Positions 8,332 through 15,550 of a DNA stretch of 34,498 bases are shown here, in pieces. The notes below the pieces were generated by a model. The model saw only the letters and a list, made by a program, of their open reading frames with translations. It had not been told where the DNA came from and made no database searches. The stretch's first letter is position 1; every line of letters starts with the position of its first letter. The DNA lies in NCBI GenBank assembly GCA_023228705.1, contig JALOAS010000023.1, forward strand, positions 1 to 34,498. The letters are read 5' to 3'. Origin of the DNA: Ottowia sp. Its GTDB lineage: Bacteria > Pseudomonadota > Gammaproteobacteria > Burkholderiales > Burkholderiaceae_C. The position numbers and the translations under genes were made by a program.

Positions 8332-9711
8332 TCAGGGTTCGATGATGTGGCGGTGCTTGATGGCACCGGTGCGGGCGTCGGCGCGCTGCACGCTGACGCG
8401 GATCAGCTCCTCGCCCGCCGCTTGCGAGAGCCGGGTGTACTTGGTTTCAAATTCCAGGCTCTTGCCCGTGAGGAAACTCCGCAGCGCGCCGTGGTAGCGC
8501 GCCGCCAGCGTGGGGTCGTCGTCGCGCTCCACCATGATGTTCAGGTCCAGGTGCGTGATGTCATCCTGCGTCTCGCAGCGGATGGTGAACAGGCCCGCAT
8601 AGGCCATGTCCTGCGGCAGTTCGAGCAGGAAGCGGTCGATCTCGCGGATGTCGAGGTTGGTGCCGTAGAAGACCACGGCGTTGCTGGCGCGCCCGTGCAC
8701 GTAGAGTATGTGCTCGGGCAGCGCCGCGAGCGTGTCCGCGGGCAAGCCCGGCAGGCTGGCGAGCGCGTCCCTGGACAGCATGCCGCCGCGGTCCCGGGTG
8801 TTGTAGCGCAGCAGCGGCACCAGCTGGTCCCTGGTGACCACGATCAGCCCATCGACGATTTCCACCAGCGCGGAAGGCGAGGGGGCCAGCAGCATGGGCA
8901 CCTCGTTGGTGCCAAAGTGCTGCTGCGCCAGCGCCGGGTGGTGGTGGAAGAACTTGCGCAGGGCAATGCTGGCCGCGGTTTCCACGGCGATGTCGCCCGT
9001 GTCCGCCGAGCCGTAGCCCGTCCACACCACGAAGGGTGCATCCTCGGGGTGGCCGTAGCGACGCGCCACGGCCTCGCGCGTGGCCTCGCTGAAGTATTCG
9101 CCCACCACCGGAAAGCTGCAGCTGCCCGCTGGCGGGGTCACGCCTCTTTGGCCCAGCAGGCTGGTGATGAGGCCGATGTTCGATGGATTCGTGATCCACA
9201 GGCTCTGCTCAAACTGGGCGTGAAAGCGCGCGTAGATTTCCGCTGCCTCGGCCAGGTTGAGCCCGGGCGTGGCCACCGTGATGGGCAGCCTGCCCTCGGT
9301 GGCCAGCACGCGCAGCGCCGAGGTGATGGCCATGCCGCCAAACCAGGTGCCCAGGGCCATGCAGCACAGGATCAGCGTGCGCTTGCGGTCCATGCCGTAA
9401 TGGTCGGCGAGCATGGTCTCGATCGCCTTAAGGTAGCCGCCTTCATCCTGCGGGCGCTTGGGCCAGAACACCGAGCCGGACTTGCTGAAGCCCGAGCTGG
9501 AACCAATGATGTGGCAGTGGCCCAGGCTGGCGTCCCAGCAGACCTCCTCGATCGGGTACTGCAGCAGGTAATTCTGCTTGGTGGTCAGGGGCAAGTCGGT
9601 GAAAGCCGCGTTGGCGTCGGCCCCCTGCGCCGCCAGGAAACGGCGGTAGCCGGGCACGCGTTGCACCACCTCGCGGGCAAAGGCGTCGGGGTCGTGCTGT
9701 GGGTCAGACAT
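8332..9711 (-). CDS. Divergent F390-synthetase/phenylacetate-CoA-ligase-like adenylating enzyme (first in run)
   Basis: This 459-residue protein belongs to the same broad adenylating superfamily but is more distant. The nucleotide loop reads HIIGSSSGFSKSGSVFW (67-83) rather than the SGGTTG form, with VVWTGYGSADTGDIAVET as the A5-like motif, LLRYNTRDRGG in place of the usual IRYRVGD, LYVHGRASNAVVFYG, and a C-terminal RTGAIKHRHI in which a Lys is retained. It begins like the other family members (PGYRRFLAAQG), so it is full length. Its ATG sits inside the stop of the MFS gene (8-bp overlap), which implies translational coupling. Three adenylating domains of different divergence in one operon suggests separate substrates or a substrate and a partner reaction. 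Specificity is unknown. Confidence 0.78.
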   Translation of the reverse strand: MSDPQHDPDAFAREVVQRVPGYRRFLAAQGADANAAFTDLPLTTKQNYLLQYPIEEVCWDASLGHCHIIGSSSGFSKSGSVFWPKRPQDEGGYLKAIETMLADHYGMDRKRTLILCCMALGTWFGGMAITSALRVLATEGRLPITVATPGLNLAEAAEIYARFHAQFEQSLWITNPSNIGLITSLLGQRGVTPPAGSCSFPVVGEYFSEATREAVARRYGHPEDAPFVVWTGYGSADTGDIAVETAASIALRKFFHHHPALAQQHFGTNEVPMLLAPSPSALVEIVDGLIVVTRDQLVPLLRYNTRDRGGMLSRDALASLPGLPADTLAALPEHILYVHGRASNAVVFYGTNLDIREIDRFLLELPQDMAYAGLFTIRCETQDDITHLDLNIMVERDDDPTLAARYHGALRSFLTGKSLEFETKYTRLSQAAGEELIRVSVQRADARTGAIKHRHIIEP

Positions 9712-10903
9712 GTTGGATCCTCAGTTCCCTGATGCGATGGATCATGAAGGCGCACAGTGCCAGCGCCACGCCGCTGACGGTGATGAGCGTGCGCGGGCTG
9801 ATGGCGTCCGAGAGCCAGCCGGTGAGGCCATAGGCCAGCGGCTGCGAAGAGAGCGAGACGGCGGTCAGCAGGCTGAAGAACTTGCCCTGCACCTGCGGCG
9901 GCACCACGCGCTGCAGGAAGGAGATCAGGCAGATGTTCACCATGCTCAGCGCCAGGCCGGTGAGCGCCAGCGCGATGATGAACAGCGGCAGCCAGGTGAT
10001 CAGTCCCATGCCGGCAAAGCACAGGCTCTGCAGCAGCAGGCCCGTGACCACCAGCCGCGCCACCGACATGTCGGGCCGCCAGCTGCTGAGCACCAGCGCC
10101 GCCAGGAACATGCCGGCCGTGAAGCTGGCCAGCAGGATGCCGATGCCGGCCGAGCCGGCGTGGAACAGGCCCTCGCCAAAGATGGGGATGAGCACCGTGA
10201 GCGAGGCAAAGAACAGGTTGATGACCACCAGCGGCGCGAGCAGCCGGTGCACCATGGGGAGGGCCTTGATGGCGGCCCAGCCCTGGGCCAGGTCAGAGAA
10301 AAAGGCGAAGGCGGACGGGGCTGCCTGGCGCCCGACGCGGACGCGGCCGATGAGCAGCGCCGACAGGATGAAGGACAGCGCATTGCCCAGGAAGGCCGCG
10401 GGTACGCCGATCAGCGCAATCAGGCCGCTGCCTGCCAGAAAGCCCAGGGCGCCACTGGCGTTGACCGAGAGCTGCGTGATGGCGTTGGCGCGCGAGAGCT
10501 GATCGCCCGGCACGATGGCCGGCAGCAGCGACATGGCCGCCGGGTTGAAGAAGGCCGACAGCAGCGAAATGATAGCGGTGAAGACCACCAGCAGCCTGAT
10601 GTCCAGCGTGCCGCTGGCCGCCAGCGCGGCCAGCGCCAGCGTCGGGATGCAGCGCAGCAGGTCGCTCACGATGAGCACGGTCTTGCGATCGAAGCGGTCG
10701 GACACGAAGCCGGCAAACGGCGCCACCATCACCGAGGGCAGCGTGGCCGCGATCAGCACCATGCCCAGGGCCGTGCCCGAGCGCGTCCAATCGTACACCA
10801 GCCAGATCACCGCCAGCGTGTGCACCCGGTCCCCCAGCTGCGACACCACCTGGCCCAGCCAGAGGGTGCGGAAATTGGGGAATTGGCGGAGGAAGGAGAG
10901 CAT
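9704..10903 (-). CDS. MFS transporter, DHA3-like (MefA-type drug/metabolite efflux)
   Basis: The 399-residue protein is a major facilitator with hydrophobic helices across its length. The opening FRTLWLGQVVSQLGDRVHTL and the motif-A loop GFVSDRFDRKTVLIV between helices 2 and 3 are characteristic of the DHA3 (macrolide efflux-like) group. It probably exports a product or intermediate of the enzymes encoded downstream, or imports their acid substrate; this is inference from position. The frame stays open upstream to 11140, but the ATG at 10903 is chosen because family members begin just before this WLGQ helix. That ATG lacks a clear Shine-Dalgarno sequence and is preceded by a 10-bp tandem duplication. 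It is the first gene of the run and overlaps the next by 8 bp. Confidence 0.88.
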   Translation of the reverse strand: MLSFLRQFPNFRTLWLGQVVSQLGDRVHTLAVIWLVYDWTRSGTALGMVLIAATLPSVMVAPFAGFVSDRFDRKTVLIVSDLLRCIPTLALAALAASGTLDIRLLVVFTAIISLLSAFFNPAAMSLLPAIVPGDQLSRANAITQLSVNASGALGFLAGSGLIALIGVPAAFLGNALSFILSALLIGRVRVGRQAAPSAFAFFSDLAQGWAAIKALPMVHRLLAPLVVINLFFASLTVLIPIFGEGLFHAGSAGIGILLASFTAGMFLAALVLSSWRPDMSVARLVVTGLLLQSLCFAGMGLITWLPLFIIALALTGLALSMVNICLISFLQRVVPPQVQGKFFSLLTAVSLSSQPLAYGLTGWLSDAISPRTLITVSGVALALCAFMIHRIRELRIQHV

Positions 10904-10910
10904 GCGACCC

Positions 10911-10930
10911 GTGGCGTCCCGTGGCGTCCC
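10911..10930. repeat. Tandem duplication of GTGGCGTCCC in the leader of the MFS gene
   Basis: Two perfect copies of a 10-bp unit (10911-10920 and 10921-10930) lie 8 bp upstream of the MFS start codon, exactly where the ribosome binding site should be. In the transcript they read GGGACGCCAC twice. They may affect translation of the first operon gene or may be chance slippage. Confidence 0.8.
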
Positions 10931-11005
10931 GCAGCCGGCTTGTGGGCATGCGTTGTGCGTGCTTGTTGCGCGCGGCTGGTGATACTTTTCTACAAGTTGT
11001 TGCAC

Positions 11006-11014
11006 ATTATCACA
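11006..11014 (-). promoter_or_regulatory. Possible extended -10 promoter for the 10903-1712 gene run
   Basis: On the minus strand the sequence TGTGATAAT (11014-11006) matches an extended -10 element, and transcription would begin near 10999, about 95 nt before the MFS ATG. No good -35 hexamer sits at the right distance, which extended -10 promoters can tolerate. It lies in the only AT-rich patch of an otherwise GC-rich spacer. The call rests on pattern alone. Confidence 0.3.
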
Positions 11015-11429
11015 TCGATTCTGCAAAGCCCATTTTTGCTTTTGACTGGGCTGCAATGCGCCGGAGCGGCAGTAGCGCGCGTGGTTCGACCGCCATTGCC
11101 CGGTCGCCACAGCCAGCATCGGACCTGGAAAGACCGCCATCAGCTCGAGGCGGGACCCCGCCTACGGCAAGCACCTGATGTTGTTGTCCAGCACCGACTG
11201 CACCTGACGCTGTTTGCACAAATTGGGATGCGCGGGTGGCAGTGGCTCAGGTTGGTCGGCGCCGCTGGGGCGGCAGCAGCTCGACCAGCGGCGCGGTCCT
11301 GCCTCGGAGCGCTGGCTCAAGACGCCGACCAGCTGGAGCCAGAGCCGCACCAGTGCCTGAGGCTGTTCTCAGCGCGGACTCGGTTCACCGTCGGCTTGCT
11401 GAGCCGGTCCAATCAAGCTCGATGTGCCA

Positions 11430-11870
11430 CTACAGTTCGAGCACCAACACGTTGCGATCGCCCTGGCGCTGGTAGCGCATGCTGCGCAGGTAGTGGCGCA
11501 TCAGGCGCAGGCCTTGTCCGCCCGGGCGAGCCTCGTCCAGGCTGGCGGCGAGCGCGGGCAAGGGCTGGCGGGTCGGGTCAAACGCGGTGCCGTCGTCCAC
11601 TATGCACAGCGCCAGTCCATCCCTTGTGTGGCCACAACCGAGCCACAGCCGGACCGGGCCGCCATCGGGCGTGCGCGCGTGGGTGGTGACGTTGGTCAAG
11701 GCCTCGTCCGCGCACAGGATCAGCGCATGGCGGGTTGGCTCCGGCCAGGCCTGGCGCTGGGCCAGCTCCTGCAGCCAGGCCAGCGCTGCCCGCACGGCTT
11801 GTGGCCCCGGGCCGGGCGCCAGGCGCTCCGGTTCAGCGAGCCAGTCCGCGCAGTTCCTGAATACAGGCAT
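11430..11870 (-). CDS. RsbW-like anti-sigma/serine-kinase ATPase (HATPase_c_2)
   Basis: This 146-residue protein has the complete Bergerat ATP-binding fold of anti-sigma factor kinases: N-box LCADEALTNVTTHA with the E-A-x-x-N core, G1 box IVDDGTAFDP, and G2 lid GGQGLRLMRHY, ending with a short V-L-V-L-E-L strand. In known partner switches such proteins bind a sigma factor or effector and phosphorylate a STAS antagonist, which fits the STAS gene at 13767. The chosen ATG is at 11870; an alternative TTG at 11894 would overlap the permease stop. It is the second gene of a two-gene unit with the permease (gap about 20 bp). No sigma factor lies nearby, so the target is unknown. Confidence 0.87.
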   Translation of the reverse strand: MPVFRNCADWLAEPERLAPGPGPQAVRAALAWLQELAQRQAWPEPTRHALILCADEALTNVTTHARTPDGGPVRLWLGCGHTRDGLALCIVDDGTAFDPTRQPLPALAASLDEARPGGQGLRLMRHYLRSMRYQRQGDRNVLVLEL

Positions 11871-11890
11871 GATGAGCGTCCCGTGCGCCG

Positions 11891-13654
11891 TCAATGCTCG
11901 AAGTGCAGCTTCAACACCGCCCCGCCGGTCTGGGTGTCGGGGGCGCTGCGCACCCGGTCGGCCAATTGCTGCAGCAGCCGGGCGGACATCTGCGCCAGCG
12001 CCGCTTCCATGGCCTGCTCGTTGCCGTCTTCCAGCCAGTCTGCCGTCGGCGTTGGGGCTGCTGCGGCGGCGGTCAACGGCAGGGGCGGCCCGCTGTGGTG
12101 GAGCGTCAGATCCAGGTTGAATTCGTCAAAATGCCCGCTCAGCTGCAGCAGCTGGCGGCCGGCACCGGCGATGGCCTCGCTGGCCTCCAGCACCCCCAGC
12201 GCGGCGCGCTGCACCACGGCTCGGCGGGCGCCCCAGCGCGCGCCCTGTGTTTCCACAAAGTCAGTGAGATCGCTGTGGTGTGTGGTGCCGTCGGCCGCTG
12301 GCCGCCAGCTGGCGCGTCGCGAGGTGCCAGCGCGGAACAGGAGGTTGAGCGTGACCACCAGCACCCCGGCCACCACGAAACCGTCGCGCGCCAGCATGCG
12401 CAGCGATTCTGGTACCTGATCGGCCAGCTGCGGCATCTGCAGGACCGCCAGGCCCCCGCACAGTGACAGGCCGATGGCAAAGATGGCCCGGCTGTCCAGC
12501 GCGCGCGAGGTTGCCAGTTCCATGCCCGAGACCATGAGGAAGCCGGCCGCGTACAGGCCCACGGCGCCGAGCACCGGTTCGGGCATCAGGGTCAGCGCCA
12601 GCGTCAGCTGCGGCAGCAGGGCCACGGCCAGCAGCAGCGCGGCGCTGGCCAACCCGACGAGCCGCGCGGTTGAGCGCGTGGCATGGGCGAGCGCGATGTT
12701 GGCAGAGCTGGTGGCCGTTGGCATGCCACCCAGCACGCCGGTCACGAGGTCGCTCAGGCCAGCGGCGCGTATGCCGCCAGCGATCATCTGCATGTCGGCG
12801 CGCTTCCAGTCGGCATCATCCATCTTGTCCATCATGGTCACGCTGCCCAGCGTGTCCAGCTGTGTCAGCACCGACACCAGCACCACCCCCACCATCATGC
12901 TCGGACTGAGTGCGAACACCGGTTTGACCACACCGGGCAAGGCCAGTACCGGTGCGCTCTGCAGGCTCGCAAGATCTTCCAGACGACCCAGCAGGGCGGC
13001 CACCACCACGCCTGCCAGCATGGCGAGCAGCAAGGCCAGCAGGCGCAGGCGACCGCCCCACACCGACAACACCACTATGCCGCCCAGCGTGATTGCGGCA
13101 ATCAGCGCGCTGGCACCATCGGGCTGCCAGTGTCCCGGTGCCACGGCCAGCGCCTGACGCACGGAGGGAGCGACCAGCGCCACCCCGCCCATGCAGATCA
13201 CCACACCCACCACCGGGGGTGGGAACAGCGGGCGCAAATGACGCATCAGTGGCGCCATGGCCAGGGCGGTGGCTCCGTGCACCAACGCCAGGCCGGCGCT
13301 GCCGCCCACCCCGTGTGCGGCCAGCAAGGGCACCATCAGGCCTATCATGAAGGGATTGGGTATGTGCACCAGCAGCGTGCCGCTGCCCGTGCGCCCACCC
13401 CAGGCCTGCAGGGCCGTGGCCAGGGCCATGCCCAGCAGCGTCATGGTGACCAGCGACTGCGTGGCACTGCGCCCCAGGCCGGCCAGGGCGGCAACCACCA
13501 GCACGTAGGCGACAAAGGCGATGGCCGTGCCTGCGTGCTGTACGGCCAGTACCAGCAGGGCTGCCGGGGGCGGACGCTCGCTGGCGGCATACACCAGATC
13601 GGGGACACGGCGGCGCGGCGCAGTCGCGCTCAGGCGTGCAGCAAACCAGCTCAT
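11891..13654 (-). CDS. NCS2 nucleobase permease with a C-terminal degenerate HATPase-like domain
   Basis: Residues about 1-440 form a multi-helix membrane transporter of the NCS2 (uracil/xanthine permease) family. Markers are VLAVQHAGTAIAFVAYVLV near the start, the mid-protein GGMPTATSSANIALAHATR that corresponds to the family GGxPxTxxxxNxG signature, and LTQLDTLGSVTMMDKMDDAD, where the family has its substrate-site acidic residues. The final 140 residues are soluble: RRAVVQRAALGVLEASEAIAG, then HFDEFNLDLTLHHSGPPLPL and a terminal GGAVLKLHFEH. These parts align by eye with the N-box helix and strands of anti-sigma ATPases, but the N-box Asn and the ATP lid are missing. The ATG at 13654 is preferred over the GTG at 13678 because the predicted transcription start lies between them. 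A permease that senses its solute through a pseudo-ATPase tail paired with the adjacent RsbW-like kinase is a reasonable inference. Confidence 0.85.
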   Translation of the reverse strand: MSWFAARLSATAPRRRVPDLVYAASERPPPAALLVLAVQHAGTAIAFVAYVLVVAALAGLGRSATQSLVTMTLLGMALATALQAWGGRTGSGTLLVHIPNPFMIGLMVPLLAAHGVGGSAGLALVHGATALAMAPLMRHLRPLFPPPVVGVVICMGGVALVAPSVRQALAVAPGHWQPDGASALIAAITLGGIVVLSVWGGRLRLLALLLAMLAGVVVAALLGRLEDLASLQSAPVLALPGVVKPVFALSPSMMVGVVLVSVLTQLDTLGSVTMMDKMDDADWKRADMQMIAGGIRAAGLSDLVTGVLGGMPTATSSANIALAHATRSTARLVGLASAALLLAVALLPQLTLALTLMPEPVLGAVGLYAAGFLMVSGMELATSRALDSRAIFAIGLSLCGGLAVLQMPQLADQVPESLRMLARDGFVVAGVLVVTLNLLFRAGTSRRASWRPAADGTTHHSDLTDFVETQGARWGARRAVVQRAALGVLEASEAIAGAGRQLLQLSGHFDEFNLDLTLHHSGPPLPLTAAAAAPTPTADWLEDGNEQAMEAALAQMSARLLQQLADRVRSAPDTQTGGAVLKLHFEH

Positions 13655-13681
13655 GGATCGATGGTGTTCAGAAAACACTAA

Positions 13682-13711
13682 GTTACAGAAGGTGCCACGT
13701 TATCATGACAA
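13682..13711 (-). promoter_or_regulatory. Putative sigma-70 promoter of the permease-RsbW unit
   Basis: On the minus strand a -35 element TTGTCA (13711-13706, five of six consensus positions) is followed after 18 bp by TGTAAC (13687-13682, four of six). Transcription would start near 13675, just upstream of the ATG at 13654. The spacer between the divergent permease and STAS genes (13655-13766) is AT-rich, unlike its surroundings, and includes a short inverted repeat GTGTT-cagaa-AACAC. Confidence 0.42.
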
Positions 13712-13766
13712 GACCCGCATAGGCAAAAATTCATCCTAGGTTCATGCTTTTATTTTCGTCACTGAC

Positions 13767-14099
13767 ATGCCCATAACCACCGAAACCACCGCAGCAGCCA
13801 CCATAGTGCCCCTGCAGGGGCAGATCAACAGCACCAACGCCAACGGGCTCGAGGCCGAAGTGCTGACCCTGCTCGACGGCGGCGTGAAGAACCTGGTGCT
13901 CGATTTTTCGGCGCTGGACTATATTTCCAGCGCGGGCTTGCGCATGGTGCTGGTGGTGGCCAAGCGCCTGAAGCAGGAAGGTGGCCAGCTCGTGCTGTGT
14001 GCCATGCAGCCGCACGTGCGCGAGGTGTTTGACATCAGTGGCTTTCTGGCCATCCTCAATGTCGAGGCCACGCGCGCGGATGCCCTGGCCCGCTTCTGA
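13767..14099 (+). CDS. STAS-domain anti-sigma factor antagonist (SpoIIAA/RsbV-like)
   Basis: The 110-residue protein is a single STAS domain: strand TIVPLQGQINSTNANGLEAE (12-31), the strand-helix NLVLDFSALDYISSAGLRMV (42-61) holding the usual Ser phosphorylation region (S54/S55), and a final EVFDISGFLAILNV. In partner switching, the unphosphorylated STAS protein captures the RsbW-type kinase and is inactivated by Ser phosphorylation. It is divergent from the permease and RsbW-like genes across a 112-bp spacer, so a shared regulatory region is likely. Here the position equal to SpoIIAA Ser58 reads Ala, with Ser one residue before it; this is common in proteobacterial members. Length is typical of stand-alone STAS proteins. 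Confidence 0.92.
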   Translation: MPITTETTAAATIVPLQGQINSTNANGLEAEVLTLLDGGVKNLVLDFSALDYISSAGLRMVLVVAKRLKQEGGQLVLCAMQPHVREVFDISGFLAILNVEATRADALARF

Positions 14100-14208
14100 G
14101 CTGGGCCAGCCTCGTTTTGGGCGGGGCGGCAGCGCCAGGCAGACGGGTTGCTGCACAGCGCCAGGATGAACCCTTGCCCATGTATCGGGACTTGATGGAG
14201 ACGACACC

Positions 14209-15345
14209 ATGCTCTTGACCCCAGACCAGGACCAGATCCGCGACGCCGTGCGCGACTTCGCGCAGCAGGAGCTGTGGCCCAATGCACCACAGTGGGACCA
14301 GGACCACAGCTTTCCCAGGGAGGCGCACCGGGGCCTGGCCGCGCTCGGCGCCTACGGCATCTTCGTGCCCGAGGAATACGACGGCGCTGGCCTGGGCTAC
14401 ATGGAACTGGCGCTGGTGCTGGAAGAAATTGCCGCTGGCGACGGCGGCACCAGCACCGCGATCAGCGTCACCAACTGCCCCTATAACGCCATTCTGCTGC
14501 GCTATGGCAACGCAGAGCAAAAGAAAAAATGGCTGGCACCTGCCGCGCGCGGCGAAATCCTGGGTGCGTTCTGCCTCACCGAGCCGCATGTCGGCTCCGA
14601 CGCCTCGGCGCTGCGCACCACCGCCGTGCGCGACGGCGGCGACTACGTCCTCAACGGCAGCAAACAGTTCATCACCAGCGGCCAGAACGGCCACGCCGCC
14701 ATCGTCATCGCCGTCACCGACAAGGACGCCGGCAAGGGCGGCATGAGCGCGTTTGTCGTTCCCACGCATAACCTGGGCAACGCCGGCTGGCAGGTGGCGC
14801 GGCTGGAAGACAAGCTGGGCCAGCACTCCACCGATACGGCGCAGATCAGCTTCGTGGATTGCCGCGTCCCGGCAGAAAACCGCATCGGCGAGGAGGGCGA
14901 GGGCTACAGGATCGCGCTCTCGGGGCTGGAGGGCGGGCGCATAGGCATTGCCGCGCAGAGCGTCGGCATGGCGCGCAGCGCGCTGGACGTTGCCATCGCG
15001 TACGCCAAGGAGCGCCAGGCCTTTGGCAGCGCCATCTTCGAGCACCAGGCCGTCAGCTTCCGTCTGGCCGACTGCGCCACGCGCCTGGAAGCCGCACGCC
15101 AGCTCATCTGGCACGCGGCCAGCCTGAAGGATGCCGGCCGCCCCTGCCTGAAGGAAGCGGCCATGGCCAAGCTCTTTGCCTCGGAAACGGCCGAGGCGGT
15201 CTGCACCGCCGCCATCCAGACGCTGGGCGGCTATGGCTACGTCAGCGACTTTCCGGTCGCGCGCATCTACCGCGACGTGCGCGTCTGCCAGATCTACGAG
15301 GGCACCAGCGACATCCAGAAGCTGATCATCACGCGCTCGCTGTGA
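14209..15345 (+). CDS. Acyl-CoA dehydrogenase
   Basis: This 378-residue flavoenzyme oxidises acyl-CoA thioesters to 2-enoyl-CoA and passes electrons to ETF. It has the three-domain layout: N-terminal helices (LTPDQDQIRDAVRDFAQQEL), the FAD/substrate signature GAFCLTEPHVGSDASAL, a middle beta domain (GSKQFITSGQNG), and the C-terminal helices with GGYGYVSDFPVARIYRDVRV. The catalytic Glu is expected in QIYEGTSDIQ (Glu364), the position of short/medium-chain enzymes. GGAG lies 9-12 nt before the ATG at 14209. It follows the STAS gene by 109 bp on the same strand, so co-transcription is possible. Substrate range cannot be told from sequence. Confidence 0.95.
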   Translation: MLLTPDQDQIRDAVRDFAQQELWPNAPQWDQDHSFPREAHRGLAALGAYGIFVPEEYDGAGLGYMELALVLEEIAAGDGGTSTAISVTNCPYNAILLRYGNAEQKKKWLAPAARGEILGAFCLTEPHVGSDASALRTTAVRDGGDYVLNGSKQFITSGQNGHAAIVIAVTDKDAGKGGMSAFVVPTHNLGNAGWQVARLEDKLGQHSTDTAQISFVDCRVPAENRIGEEGEGYRIALSGLEGGRIGIAAQSVGMARSALDVAIAYAKERQAFGSAIFEHQAVSFRLADCATRLEAARQLIWHAASLKDAGRPCLKEAAMAKLFASETAEAVCTAAIQTLGGYGYVSDFPVARIYRDVRVCQIYEGTSDIQKLIITRSL

Positions 15346-15373
15346 CAGCGGTCGGCGTTGGGCGTGACGCGCA

Positions 15374-15401
15374 TGACGGATGATGGATGACGGATGACGG
15401 A
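15374..15401. repeat. Four heptamer repeats (TGACGGA) at the edge of palindromic element A
   Basis: Four consecutive 7-bp units read TGACGGA, TGATGGA, TGACGGA and TGACGGA. The last one forms the beginning of the left terminal inverted repeat of the element at 15395-15509, so the outer arm appears to have expanded by heptamer slippage. Confidence 0.85.
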
Positions 15402-15509
15402 TGACCTCGCTGGCGCTTTGAAGAGGTTGAGCGTGTTGCGTCCAGCGTCCAGCGTATGTCCACCACGCTCAACGCTCAACCTTCATCCATGGGCCGAGGT
15501 CATCTGTCA
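15395..15509. repeat. Palindromic intergenic element, copy A (MITE/REP-like)
   Basis: A 115-bp element lies between convergent acyl-CoA dehydrogenase and cydC. Its ends are inverted repeats, TGACGGATGACCTCG (15395-15409) and CGAGGTCATCTGTCA (15495-15509), matching at 14 of 15 positions. Inside are a left arm of GCGTCCA heptamers and a right arm ACGCTCAACGCTCAACCTT. A further set of heptamers (CGCCGGA twice, then CGCTCCACCTC) follows at 15522-15546. The same architecture recurs at 30471-30681 and 32491-32615. No open reading frame is inside. As RNA it would fold strongly from either strand and could end transcription of both flanking genes. Confidence 0.8.
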
Positions 15510-15550
15510 TTGGGCACACTTCGCCGGACGCCGGACGCTCCACCTCTTCA

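Larger units (their letters stand above)
10904..11429. other. 526-bp intergenic region without a recognisable gene
   Basis: This gap between the RsbW-like gene and the MFS gene contains open frames on both strands, but none has a family resemblance I recognise or a credible start. The AT-rich part (about 10980-11045) is the likely promoter region of the MFS operon. The rest (about 11050-11420) is GC-rich and resembles decayed coding sequence, but I cannot name a parent gene. No strong terminator is visible. Confidence 0.5.

Noticed and set aside
7011..8366. N-terminal extension of the LuxE-like frame to 824 residues
   Set aside because: The added part overlaps the adenylating enzyme gene in another frame, is Arg/His/Ala-rich and has no domain; the start at 7010 has a ribosome binding site.
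1712..10903. A bioluminescence (lux) operon
   Set aside because: LuxC- and LuxE-like genes are present but luxA, luxB and luxD are not.
9710..11689. Plus-strand open frame of 659 codons over the MFS gene
   Set aside because: Antisense shadow of a confident membrane-protein gene with composition typical of non-coding frames.
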